The translations under genes were made by a program, and so were the position numbers. A stretch of 64,000 bases of DNA from Pseudarthrobacter phenanthrenivorans (GTDB lineage Bacteria; Actinomycetota; Actinomycetes; Actinomycetales; Micrococcaceae): positions 1-64,000 of the forward strand of contig NZ_JWTB01000032.1 in assembly GCF_000813845.1 (NCBI RefSeq), given 5' to 3'. The notes beneath the pieces are model-generated. The model saw nothing but the letters and a program-made list of their open reading frames with translations. It did not search any database and had not been told where the DNA came from. Below, one piece after another: positions 56,220-64,000 of the stretch; positions within the stretch are counted from its first letter, which is position 1; each line of letters begins with the position of its first letter.

Positions 56220-59060
56220 TCAGTGGCCGGCGTCGTACCAGCTGGGTCCGACGCCGATCTGGACTTCCAGGGGCACGCTGAGGTCCGCGGCCGCTGCCAT
56301 CTGCTCGGTCACCAGTTTCTCCACGGCTGCCCGCTCCCCCGCCGCGACTTCCAGGACGAGTTCGTCGTGGACCTGGAGTAGCATGCGGGATTTCAGGCCC
56401 TGCGCGTGCAGTTCGGCGTGGACGCCGAGCATGGCACGTTTAATGATGTCCGCGGCGGACCCCTGGATGGGGCTGTTGAGCGCGATCCGTTCCGCGTTTT
56501 CGCGCAGCTGCCGGTCGGTGCTGGTGAGGTCCGGCAGGTAGCGGCGGCGCCCCTCGATGGTGGCCGTGTAGCCGTCCACCCTGGCCTGGTCCACCACGCC
56601 CCGGAGGTAGTCGCGGACGGCGCCGAAGCGGTCGAAGTAGTCCTTCATGAGGGTGCGGGCCTCGTCCACGGAAATTTCCAGCTGCTTGGACAGCCCAAAG
56701 GACGTCAGCCCGTAGGCCAGGCCATAGGACATCGCCTTCACCTTTGAGCGCATGGCGCTGGTGACCTGGTCCGTGGGGACGTGGAAGATGTTGGACCCGA
56801 CGAAGCGGTGCAGGTCCTCGCCGTCCTTGTACGCCTGGATCAGGCCCTCGTCACCGGAGAGGTGCGCCATGATCCGCATCTCGATCTGCGAGTAGTCGGC
56901 GGACAACAGGCATTCGTAGCCATCGCTGACAACGAAGATCCCGCGCACTCGGCGGCCTTCCTCGCTGCGGATGGGGATGTTCTGCAGGTTGGGATTGTTG
57001 GACGAGATCCGGCCGGTGGCGGCCACGTTCTGGGCGTAGGTGGTGTGGATGCGGCCGTCCTCCGCCACCGACTTCTTCAGGGACTCGATCATCTGGCGGA
57101 GCTTCGCGGCCTCGCGGTGCGCCATGAGCTGGACCAGGAACTCGTGCCCGGTCTTTTCCAGCAGGTTCTTCAGGGACGCGGCGTCCGTGGTGTACCCGGA
57201 TTTGATCTTCTTGGTCTTGGGGAGCTGGAGTTCGTCGAACAGGACGGTCTGCAGCTGCTTGGGCGAACCGAGGTTGACCTCGTGGCCAATGGCGGCGAAG
57301 GCCTGTTCCTGCGCCTGGTCGATGACCCGGGCGAGGTCGGCAAGCTGATCGTCCATCTTGTCCATGTCGATGGCGATGCCTGCAAGCTCCATATCCGCCA
57401 GGACACGGCTGACCGGCAGTTCAAGCGTGGACAGCAATTCCTCCGCGCGGCGTTCCCTGAGTTCGCCTTCGAAAAAGCGGCTCAGCGCCAGCACGACGGC
57501 GCCGGCCTGCACCAGCGCGTCGGCCGCGGCGGCATCCCCGCCGTCGAAGGACAACTCCAGCTGCCCGGCCTTGGCCGTGGAGGCCGGAATCCCGACGTTC
57601 AGGTGGTGCTGGGCAAGCTCGGCCAGCTCATAGGTGCGCCGGTCGGGCTGGATGAGGTAGCCGGAGATGGAGGTGTCGTCCACCACGCCCTCGAGCTCCA
57701 GGCCCCGTGCGGTCAAGGCCTTCAGCGCGGCCTTGAAGCCGTGCATCACCTTGGGCGACTCGGGGTCGCGCAGCCAGGCGGCCAGGACGTTCTCCGTCCC
57801 GGCGTCCTGGCCTGCGAGGTCGATGTAGACGGCGGCGTCTGCCCTGACGATCGCAATGGCGGCAGCGTCCTCGCCGATGCGCCCCGGCACGAGGTCGACG
57901 GCGACGGCGGACCGCTGTCCGGCACCGGCGGCCAGGAAGGCGGCGAGTTCGTCTGCAGTGGCAGGGGTGGCGTAGGCGGGGGTGTCGATGCTCTCACGCT
58001 CGGCGGCGGGGGTGTCGGCGTCGCCATAGAGGGCGAACAGCCGCCCGCGGATGGCCTTGAACTCGAGCTGGTCGAAGAGGTCTTCCATGGCAGCCTGGTC
58101 GGGCCGGGGCTGGTAGAGGTCCTCCAGGGTGACGGGGAGGTCAAGATCGGTGTGCAGCTGGTTCAGCCGCCGGTTCCGCTTGACGGCGTCGACGTTTTCG
58201 CGCAGGGCATCGCCCACTTTGCCGCCGATGGAGTCGAGGTGTTCCAGGACGCCTTCAAGGCCGCCGTACTGGTTGATCCATTTCGCTGCCGTCTTTGGCC
58301 CGACCCCGGGCACGCCGGGCAGGTTGTCAGCCGTTTCGCCCACCAGCGCGGCGAGGTCTGAGTAGCGGGACGGGCTGACGAAGTACTTGGCTTCGATGGC
58401 GGCGGCGTCCATGCGCGGGATGTCGCTGACACCCTTTTTGGGGTACAGCACGAAGACGTTGTCCGTGATGAGCTGGAAGGCGTCGCGGTCGCCGGAGACC
58501 AGCAATACCTCGAAGCCGGCTTTTTCGCCCATGGCGGCAAGCGTGGCCAGGATGTCGTCTGCCTCGTAGCCGGGCATCTTGATGGTCTTGATGCCCCAGG
58601 CCTCCATGACCTGCGCGATGAGGTCGATCTGGCCGCTCATTTCACGGGGCGTTTCGTTCCGGCCGCCCTTGTATTCGCTGTACTCGGTCTTGCGGTGGGT
58701 CGATTCGTCCGACACATCGAACGCCACCGCGATGTGGGTGGGCTGCTGCTCCTTGATGAGGTTGATCAGCATGGAGGTGAAGCCGTGGATGGCGTTGGTG
58801 TGCTGGCCGTTGGCGGTGGAGAACTTGTCCGCCGGGAGTGCGAAGAAGGCACGGAACGCCATGGAGTGGCCGTCAAGGACCAGCAGGCGCGGCTGGCCGG
58901 TGATGGGGATGACGGGGGCCTCGGTGGCTGAAACGGACCCACCGGCAGCGGGAGCGGCGGCCTTGGCAGCAGGTGCGGAGGCGGCGGATGAGTGCTGCAC
59001 GGCAGCTTCCTCATCGATGGCCGGGGACGGGAAGGGGGCCGGTTTGGTTGTTTCACTCAC
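56220..59060 (-). CDS. polA: DNA polymerase I
   Basis: A 946-residue repair/replication polymerase: N-terminal 5'-3' exonuclease (LLVLDGHSMAFRAFFAL, about 62-78), a degenerate 3'-5' exonuclease-like middle in which the first acidic pair reads VAVDLV instead of D-x-E, and the polymerase domain (DYSQIEMRIMAHL, motif C VHDELVLEV). The O-helix reads KAMSYGLAYG, with Tyr where E. coli has Phe. A 60-residue Ala/Pro-rich extension precedes the exonuclease. GTG at 59060 was chosen because TAGGCT lies exactly 7 bases upstream. Confidence 0.96.
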   Translation of the reverse strand: MSETTKPAPFPSPAIDEEAAVQHSSAASAPAAKAAAPAAGGSVSATEAPVIPITGQPRLLVLDGHSMAFRAFFALPADKFSTANGQHTNAIHGFTSMLINLIKEQQPTHIAVAFDVSDESTHRKTEYSEYKGGRNETPREMSGQIDLIAQVMEAWGIKTIKMPGYEADDILATLAAMGEKAGFEVLLVSGDRDAFQLITDNVFVLYPKKGVSDIPRMDAAAIEAKYFVSPSRYSDLAALVGETADNLPGVPGVGPKTAAKWINQYGGLEGVLEHLDSIGGKVGDALRENVDAVKRNRRLNQLHTDLDLPVTLEDLYQPRPDQAAMEDLFDQLEFKAIRGRLFALYGDADTPAAERESIDTPAYATPATADELAAFLAAGAGQRSAVAVDLVPGRIGEDAAAIAIVRADAAVYIDLAGQDAGTENVLAAWLRDPESPKVMHGFKAALKALTARGLELEGVVDDTSISGYLIQPDRRTYELAELAQHHLNVGIPASTAKAGQLELSFDGGDAAAADALVQAGAVVLALSRFFEGELRERRAEELLSTLELPVSRVLADMELAGIAIDMDKMDDQLADLARVIDQAQEQAFAAIGHEVNLGSPKQLQTVLFDELQLPKTKKIKSGYTTDAASLKNLLEKTGHEFLVQLMAHREAAKLRQMIESLKKSVAEDGRIHTTYAQNVAATGRISSNNPNLQNIPIRSEEGRRVRGIFVVSDGYECLLSADYSQIEMRIMAHLSGDEGLIQAYKDGEDLHRFVGSNIFHVPTDQVTSAMRSKVKAMSYGLAYGLTSFGLSKQLEISVDEARTLMKDYFDRFGAVRDYLRGVVDQARVDGYTATIEGRRRYLPDLTSTDRQLRENAERIALNSPIQGSAADIIKRAMLGVHAELHAQGLKSRMLLQVHDELVLEVAAGERAAVEKLVTEQMAAAADLSVPLEVQIGVGPSWYDAGH

Positions 59061-59067
59061 AGGTGCC

Positions 59068-59073
59068 AGCCTA
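59068..59073 (-). promoter_or_regulatory. Leaderless -10 box of polA
   Basis: TAGGCT exactly 7 bases before the polA GTG. It lies in the 19-bp gap shared with the divergent thioesterase gene. Confidence 0.65.
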
Positions 59074-59079
59074 GTTGCC

Positions 59080-59541
59080 ATGACTGACAATTTCACGCCG
59101 GGCGCTTTCGCCGACGAGCTGGCTGCTGCCGGTATTCCAGACCACATGCACGGCTGGCTGGGCCGCTTCGGAGTGGGCGCGCTGGTGGTCAAAATGGGGA
59201 TCCGCTTCCTGGAGATGAGCCCGGAACGCACCGTTGCCACCATGCCGGTGGAGGGCAACACACAGGTGGCCGGGATCCTTCACGGCGGCGCACACGTGGT
59301 CCTGGCCGAAACGCTGGGGTCCTTCTCGGCGGGGATGCACGCAGGCCCCGGACGGCACGCCGTCGGGATTGAGGTTAATGCCACACACCACCGGTCCATT
59401 GACAGCGGCACGGTGACCGGCACGTGCACCGCGATCCATCTGGGCCGGACACTGGCCACGCACGAAATCGTCATGACGGATGCGCAGGGGCGGCGCCTTT
59501 CCACCGCAAGGATCACCAACATGCTCCGGGACAACGCCTAG
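59080..59541 (+). CDS. PaaI-type hotdog thioesterase
   Basis: A 153-residue single-hotdog acyl-CoA thioesterase (PaaI/YbgC-like group). The helix segment GGAHVVLAETLGSFSAG near residue 73 includes the usual His/Glu site, preceded by G-N-T-Q. It would hydrolyse aryl- or acyl-CoA in the cytosol. The frame is open far upstream inside polA, but homology begins at MTDNFTP. Only 19 bases separate its ATG from the divergent polA GTG, so its promoter must lie in the polA coding region. Confidence 0.87.
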   Translation: MTDNFTPGAFADELAAAGIPDHMHGWLGRFGVGALVVKMGIRFLEMSPERTVATMPVEGNTQVAGILHGGAHVVLAETLGSFSAGMHAGPGRHAVGIEVNATHHRSIDSGTVTGTCTAIHLGRTLATHEIVMTDAQGRRLSTARITNMLRDNA

Positions 59542-59553
59542 GGGCAGGCAGCC

Positions 59554-60114
59554 TCAGGTGACGTTATCCCCTGCCGCAGGCAGAAGGTAGCGCAACTCAA
59601 CAACGCCCCTGCCCAGGGTGCGGGATGCAGCCAGCTGGAGCGGCGGCGTCGGGCCTTTAAGGGGAAGCAGCCGCTTGCCCTGGCCCAGCACCACCGGGAT
59701 CACGGAGAGGATGACCTCGTCCAGCAGGCCTGCATTGGCGAACTGGGCGGCCAGGTTGCCGCCGCCCACCACCCAGATGTTCCTGCCGCCGGCGGAGCGC
59801 CGGAAATCGGCGATGAATTCGCCCACGTCGCCGCGGACGAAGGTGATGTCGGCGCCGTCGGGGGCGCGGTATTCGTGGTGGGTGAACACGTAGCTGGGCG
59901 TCCCGGCGTACGGCCATTTGCCGGGTTCGTGCTCCATCAGCCACGCATAGGTTTCCCCGCCCATGACAATGCAGCCCACGCCGGCCATGAAGCCGTTGTA
60001 ACTGTCCTCGCCGCCTTCGAACCCGTCGAACTGCAGGAGCCAGTCCAGGTCATCCGTGGGCGTGGCGATGAAGCCGTCCAGGGAGGCAGCGACGAAGTAC
60101 TGGATGCGGGACAT
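59554..60114 (-). CDS. RibD/DHFR-like reductase domain protein
   Basis: A 186-residue protein of the RibD C-terminal/dihydrofolate reductase-like family (YyaP/YwjB type), with IQYFVAASLDGFIA at the start and the nucleotide motif RNIWVVGGGNLAAQF near residue 120. Substrate unknown. ATG at 60114 lies 6 bases after TACGAT (60121-60126), a leaderless arrangement; the frame is open 40 codons further but through the terminator of the phosphate transporter operon. Confidence 0.88.
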   Translation of the reverse strand: MSRIQYFVAASLDGFIATPTDDLDWLLQFDGFEGGEDSYNGFMAGVGCIVMGGETYAWLMEHEPGKWPYAGTPSYVFTHHEYRAPDGADITFVRGDVGEFIADFRRSAGGRNIWVVGGGNLAAQFANAGLLDEVILSVIPVVLGQGKRLLPLKGPTPPLQLAASRTLGRGVVELRYLLPAAGDNVT

Positions 60115-60120
60115 GGCCCC

Positions 60121-60126
60121 ATCGTA
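60121..60126 (-). promoter_or_regulatory. Leaderless -10 box of the reductase-like gene
   Basis: TACGAT 6 bases before the ATG at 60114, just downstream of a hairpin terminator. Confidence 0.45.
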
Positions 60127-60132
60127 GCCAAC

Positions 60133-60165
60133 AGCACCACCCGGGCCAACGGCCGGGGTGGTGCT
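60133..60165 (-). terminator. Hairpin terminator of the pit operon
   Basis: Stem AGCACCACCC/GGGTGGTGCT with inner GGCC/GGCC, 12 bases after the small membrane protein stop codon. Confidence 0.8.
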
Positions 60166-60176
60166 TCGGCGGAGCG

Positions 60177-60398
60177 CTACTTGGAGAAGTACGGGATGAT
60201 CAGGTACAGGCCGATGAGGACGGCAATGCCGCACAGGCCAAAGCAGATGTAGGCGAAGGAACGCTTGAGTCCGGGAGACGTCTGCTCGGCATCAGCGGCG
60301 ATGGCCGTAAAGCGGACGCCCAGCGCGTAAAGGGTTACCACCGTCGCTGCGGCTACCAGGGTGGCGCCCGCGACCGTCAGGAGTTCCAACCACTTCAT
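60177..60398 (-). CDS. Small membrane protein coupled to Pit transporter
   Basis: A 73-residue protein with two hydrophobic segments (about 6-26 and 47-69) and a short polar loop. Its ATG overlaps the stop codon of the phosphate transporter gene (ATGA at 60395-60398). Similar small proteins follow pit in related actinobacteria, so it may be an accessory subunit, but no function is known. Confidence 0.75.
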   Translation of the reverse strand: MKWLELLTVAGATLVAAATVVTLYALGVRFTAIAADAEQTSPGLKRSFAYICFGLCGIAVLIGLYLIIPYFSK

Positions 60399-61642
60399 CG
60401 CCGATTCTCCTTAGGCTTGTTGGTCTTGGCGTCTGCCTTGGCTTTTGCCTTGGCCTCTGCCCGTGCACGGGCCATCGCCTTCTTCTTTGCGAACCGGACC
60501 GCCTGGCCGGCTTCCTCGACCTCGACGGCGTTCTGGTGGCTCACGGAGGACTTGCGCGAGTAGAAGAACATGAAGAGGACCGCGGCGCTGCCCGCGATGG
60601 CTGCGATGAGCACGCCCACGGCGCCGGTCTTGACGAGCAGGGCGGTCAGGGCTCCGACAACGCCGGCGGCCGGAAGGGTGAAGAGCCATCCCAGCGCGAT
60701 CTTCCCCACCATGTTCCACCGGACGGTGGTCCCGCGGCGCCCCATGCCGGAGCCGATCACGGATCCGGAAGCCACCTGTGTGGTGGACAGGGCGAAGCCC
60801 AGGTGCGAGGAAGCAAGGATGGCGGACGCGGTGCTGGTCTCCGCCGCAAAGCCCTGGGCGGGCTTGACCTCGGTGAGGCCGGACCCCATGGTGCGGATGA
60901 TGCGCCAGCCGCCGGCGTAGGTGCCGATGGCGATCGCCAGGGCGCAGGCCGTGATCACCCACAGCTGGGGACCGGAGCCGGGAGCCTGGCTTCCGGCGGC
61001 GATCAGGACCAGCGTGATGATGCCCATGGTCTTCTGGGCGTCGTTGGTGCCGTGCGCCAGGGCCACGAGGCTGGAGGTGAAGATCTGGCCGGTGCGGAAG
61101 CCGCCGCGCTTCTGCGTCAGCTTGGTGCCGGTCTCGGGATCATGCCGCGAGGTCAGGGCATAGGCCAGGCGCGTGCAGACGTAGGCGGCGAGGCCTGCGA
61201 TCAGCGGTGCGAAGACGGCCGGGAGGATGACTTTCTGGAGCAGTGTCTCCAGGTTCACGGAGTTGAACCCCGCGCCGACCACGGCCGCGCCGATCAGGCC
61301 GCCGAAGAGCGCGTGGGACGAGCTGGAGGGCAGGCCCTTGAGCCAGGTGATCATGTTCCAGAGCACGGCGCCCATCAGCCCAGCAAAGATGATGTCCGGG
61401 GTGATCTGGACACCGCCGGAGCCTTCCCGGATGATTCCGCCGGACACCGTCTTGGCCACCTCGGTGGAAAGGAACGCGCCCACCAGGTTCAGCACGGCTG
61501 CCAGGGCCACCGCGGTCCTGGGCTTGATGGCACCCGTCGCGATGGGCGTAGCCATGGCGTTCGCGGTGTCGTGGAAGCCGTTCGTGAAGTCGAAAAATAG
61601 TGCCAGCGCGATGACCAGCGCCACCATGAAGGTGATATCCAC
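60395..61642 (-). CDS. pit: Low-affinity inorganic phosphate transporter (PiT)
   Basis: A 415-residue PiT-family symporter for metal-phosphate. It has two copies of the family motif: FTNGFHDTANAMATPI near residue 20 and ALAHGTNDAQKTMGII near residue 200, about 10-11 membrane segments, and a Lys/Ala-rich cytosolic C-terminus (KAKAKADAKTNK). It starts with GTG and no clear ribosome binding site. No PhoU-like gene is attached; instead the small membrane protein is coupled behind it. Confidence 0.94.
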   Translation of the reverse strand: MDITFMVALVIALALFFDFTNGFHDTANAMATPIATGAIKPRTAVALAAVLNLVGAFLSTEVAKTVSGGIIREGSGGVQITPDIIFAGLMGAVLWNMITWLKGLPSSSSHALFGGLIGAAVVGAGFNSVNLETLLQKVILPAVFAPLIAGLAAYVCTRLAYALTSRHDPETGTKLTQKRGGFRTGQIFTSSLVALAHGTNDAQKTMGIITLVLIAAGSQAPGSGPQLWVITACALAIAIGTYAGGWRIIRTMGSGLTEVKPAQGFAAETSTASAILASSHLGFALSTTQVASGSVIGSGMGRRGTTVRWNMVGKIALGWLFTLPAAGVVGALTALLVKTGAVGVLIAAIAGSAAVLFMFFYSRKSSVSHQNAVEVEEAGQAVRFAKKKAMARARAEAKAKAKADAKTNKPKENRR

Positions 61643-61794
61643 CTGTTGCCCAATCTGCAGAGTCGACGTTCAGCAGTTTCTCTTACCAGGCTGCCGTGGA
61701 CAGCATAGTTCACCAGCTGTTCGCTTGGAATGACTTGCGGCGATGGCGGGGCCGGCGGGAAACCTTATCGATCGTACGCGTCCCGGGCATGACG

Positions 61795-62285
61795 TCAAAA
61801 CACGGGCGGGGCCAGGAAAGCGCGGATCCGGTCAAGTTCCTCGGGGCTGATCCCGCGGCGCGGGTGCGGTGAAACGGTGAGGATGCGCCCGCCCAGGAAC
61901 CGCGCCCACCGCTGCGCTTCCGCTTCGAACCCCAGCTGGTCGTCCACCCAGGCGACGGTATCCGGTCCGGTGTCTTCGATGTCGTCCTGGATGGCGCGGA
62001 GTTTCCACCAGCCGCACCGTCCGCCGCCAGGTAGGGCCAGTTGCTGCCGGCCAGGCCGACGGCGGGACACAGGTATTGCGGGGCCAGTTCCTCCCAGGAG
62101 GTGAGCCAGACACAGCGAAGCCCGGGCGTGCGGGCCAGCGAGTTGAGCCCGGCCACCAGTTCAGGAGCGAAGGAAACCGGCAGCAGTCCCGCCTGGGCAC
62201 GGCGCCAGCGGGACCCCCAGCCGGTGTGCCCTTCCGGGCTGAAGGGACAGACAACGCCGTCCACGTCCAGATAGAGCGTGTGCAC
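61795..62285 (-). pseudogene. HAD-like gene split by a frameshift
   Basis: One HAD-fold gene in two frames. The first part (GTG at 62285) gives HTLYLDVDGVVCPFSPEGHT, with the DxDG motif, and then CVWLTSWEELAPQYL. Homology stops near NWPYL at about 62030. The rest continues in the next frame: GWWKLRAIQDDI, then VAWVDDQLGFEAEA (the motif IV acidic pair), ending at 61795. A one-base change around 62010-62045 would restore a protein of about 163 residues. Family looks like the HAD-like domain of Swiss Army Knife RNA repair proteins. It may be a true pseudogene or a sequencing error. Confidence 0.8.
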
Positions 62286-62307
62286 CGCCCTGCGCCCTCC
62301 GGGAGCT

Positions 62308-62994
62308 TCAGCCCTGGTGGAACTGCGGTGGCCGCGGGCCCGTGTCCAGCTCCGGGGCTAGCTTCTCCTCAAGGGCCGCCAGGGTGGCGTCCGGCAGGAC
62401 AATGAGCCCATCCAGCTCCCGCCGCGCCCGCTTGTACGCTGCCTGGCGTTCTGCCGGGGTGGCCGCCTCGTTTTCGGCGATCATCAGCAGTTTCCTTGCC
62501 GTGGCGAGCCGTTCGCGTTCCGGTCCGGTGAACTTGCTGTCCCTGATCCGCCTCGCTTCGCGCTCGGCAACGTCGAGTGCCACGGCGAAATTGTTGACTG
62601 CCTGCCGGTACGCGTCCAGTGCCGCCAAGGATCCCAGGTCCACCGGCGACGCGGGGCGCTGGCCGTCAGCTTCCCTTTTGGCCCGGAGGAAAGCCACGGT
62701 GAGTGGCTCGCGGACATCCGTCATCAGGGGAAAGTCAATGAGCTTGCCGACGTCGAGTTCGTACTCGAGCCACCGTCGGTTGGTTGCGTCGTGGGTGGCC
62801 ATCAGTGCCTGCACTTCGGCGGCGGAGGCCCTGTCGGCTTCGCGCGCCTGGTTTTTGGCCGTGTACAGTTCCACCCGGCGGCGGTGCCGCCGCTCACCGG
62901 CGCGCCGCCAGCCCCCTGCCCAGCGGCCGGCCAACGCCATCAGTGGAAACACCATCCACCATTTGTCGTACAGGAACTCCATCAAGGGCCTCAC
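62308..62994 (-). CDS. Hypothetical membrane-anchored coiled-coil protein
   Basis: A 228-residue protein with one N-terminal membrane segment (about 11-27, WWMVFPLMALAGRWAGG), then an Arg-rich stretch (RRAGERRHRRR) that would stay cytosolic, and a mostly helical, charged body likely to form coiled coils (about 45-60 and 140-200). No enzyme motif is seen. Codon use is like that of its neighbours. Function unknown. Confidence 0.7.
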   Translation of the reverse strand: MRPLMEFLYDKWWMVFPLMALAGRWAGGWRRAGERRHRRRVELYTAKNQAREADRASAAEVQALMATHDATNRRWLEYELDVGKLIDFPLMTDVREPLTVAFLRAKREADGQRPASPVDLGSLAALDAYRQAVNNFAVALDVAEREARRIRDSKFTGPERERLATARKLLMIAENEAATPAERQAAYKRARRELDGLIVLPDATLAALEEKLAPELDTGPRPPQFHQG

Positions 62995-63117
62995 CCATCA
63001 ATTTTCGCAGCCCACGGGTCGGGCCTCAAGGGAGGTGCAGGTGCCCGACGGCGGCCCGGGGCGGGTGCAGCGGCAGCCCGTTGCACCCGCCCCTGCTGCC
63101 GCGTCATTGCTCCCGTG

Positions 63118-63549
63118 TCATTGTGCCGGTGCGGCCTGGGCGGAGTTGACGTTGACCAGCCAGGCGACGCCGTAGCGGTCGGTGCACATGCCGAAGACGT
63201 CACCCCACGGCGACTTCTCCATGGGGACGGTCACGTTTCCCCCGTCGGTGCTGAGCTTCCCGTAGTAGCCGCGCAGTTCGGCTTCATCGTCGCCGCTGAG
63301 GGAGATGGAGATGGATGAACCGGGGTGGTATTCCATGCTGTTCGGGGTGTCGGCGCCCATGAGCACCAGGCCCTGGGTGGTGGTCAGCATGCCATGCATG
63401 ATCTTTCCGGCTTCCGCCGGGTCGTCACTTGCCTGGAAGTCGGCGAAGGTGCTCAATGTCAGCTCGCCGCCGAACACGGACTGGTAGAAGGTCATTGCCT
63501 CGCGGGCATTGTCCCGGAAGCTGATGTACGGATTGAGGATCGTGGGCAT
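63118..63549 (-). CDS. VOC/PhnB-like protein
   Basis: A 143-residue vicinal oxygen chelate fold protein of the PhnB/3-demethylubiquinone type (NPYISFRDNAREAMTFYQSVFGGEL at the start; FGMCTDRYGVAWLVN at the end). The metal-ligand positions are only partly kept, as is usual in this group. AAGGAG precedes the ATG at 63549. No function can be assigned from context. Confidence 0.88.
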   Translation of the reverse strand: MPTILNPYISFRDNAREAMTFYQSVFGGELTLSTFADFQASDDPAEAGKIMHGMLTTTQGLVLMGADTPNSMEYHPGSSISISLSGDDEAELRGYYGKLSTDGGNVTVPMEKSPWGDVFGMCTDRYGVAWLVNVNSAQAAPAQ

Positions 63550-63662
63550 GACGGGATCTCCTTCACTGGGGCCGGAACTGGCCGGCCAGGACTGGGCAGA
63601 CAACATCCTGCCTCATCCTGCTGCCGCCGGGTAGGGGACGCCTCCCCTGTTCATCCCGTGTT

Positions 63663-64000
63663 TCAGGGGACGAAACGGTAGCCGACGCCGGCCTCGGTCA
63701 GCAGGTGGCGGGGGTTGCCGGGATCCTCCTCCAGCTTCCTGCGCAACTGGGCCATGTAGACGCGGAGGTAGTTGGCTTCCTTTTGGTAGGAAGGCCCCCA
63801 GACGTCGGAGAGCAATTGCTGCTGCGAGATGAGCCGGTTGGGATGGCGGACCAGGATTTCCAGGATGTTCCATTCCGTCGGAGTGAGGCGGACGGGTTGT
63901 CCGGAGCGCAGCACCTGCCTGGCGGCGAGGTCCACGGTGAATCCGGCGGACGTGACCAGGGAGCGCGACTCAGGCTGCGGGACCCTGCGCAGCAGGGCAC
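63663..64000 (-). CDS. KdpE-like response regulator, C-terminal part
   Basis: The visible 112 residues are the OmpR/PhoB winged-helix output domain: TPTEWNILEILVRHPNRLIS, then the recognition helix region EANYLRVYMAQLRRKLEE, and the end GVGYRFVP. The gene continues past the window edge, so the receiver domain is not seen. Among OmpR regulators the wording closely matches KdpE, which responds to potassium limitation, but the kdp genes are not in the window. Confidence 0.88.
   Translation of the reverse strand, partial: ALLRRVPQPESRSLVTSAGFTVDLAARQVLRSGQPVRLTPTEWNILEILVRHPNRLISQQQLLSDVWGPSYQKEANYLRVYMAQLRRKLEEDPGNPRHLLTEAGVGYRFVP

Overview
The window is high-GC, GC-third-position-biased, single-chromosome core DNA from an actinobacterium, most like Micrococcales of the Arthrobacter/Pseudarthrobacter type. 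The evidence is the gene set (SufR-SufBDC, RbpA, OpcA, WhiA, Eis-type acetyltransferase, CoaE-GrpB fusion, DUF3516 helicase) and a gene order that follows, as I recall it, the Mycobacterium tuberculosis blocks around Rv1420-Rv1466 and Rv1629-Rv1638. There is no phage, insertion sequence, CRISPR array, rRNA or tRNA. The window is almost all housekeeping sequence, and the most interesting signals are regulatory.

Layout. 1-5.1 kb (minus): iron-sulfur assembly operon sufR-sufB-sufD-Rieske ferredoxin-sufC-sufT. 5.2-8 kb (plus): two-gene ABC-2 transporter and heme A synthase ctaA. 8.1-11.5 kb (minus): a SulP transporter fused to a beta-carbonic anhydrase, then ctaB. 12-20.3 kb (plus): pentose phosphate/glycolysis operon tkt-tal-pgi-zwf-opcA-pgl. 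20.2-24.2 kb (minus): rbpA, and secG-tpiA-pgk-gap. 24.5-30.2 kb (minus): sodA and uvrC-rapZ-yvcK-whiA. 30.3-34.7 kb (minus): acyltransferase, HAD phosphatase and uvrA. 34.7-38.7 kb (minus): GTGA-coupled operon of a heterodimeric ABC exporter and a GntR regulator. 38.8-45.5 kb: methyltransferase, DUF3516 helicase, acetyltransferase, proline-iminopeptidase-like hydrolase and MFS transporter. 45.7-48.3 kb: terC under a probable manganese riboswitch, divergent from an orphan sugar-binding lipoprotein with paired LacI-type operators. 48.4-59.1 kb: uvrB, coaE-grpB, yigZ, acetyltransferase, rpsA, eis-like gene, polA. 59.1-64 kb: thioesterase, reductase, Pit phosphate transporter, a frameshifted HAD gene, a hypothetical membrane protein, a VOC protein and the 3' part of a KdpE-like response regulator.

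How it works together. Central carbon genes (pentose phosphate shunt and lower glycolysis) are grouped. Heme A synthesis sits beside Fe-S assembly. The whole nucleotide excision repair set (uvrA, uvrB, uvrC) with polA is in the window, and uvrA carries a LexA-like palindrome over its promoter. A repeated theme is leaderless promoters: a TANNNT hexamer 6-8 bases before the start codon of at least ten genes. Start codons have been corrected from the longest open frames using ribosome binding sites, leaderless promoters, coupling overlaps and family lengths.
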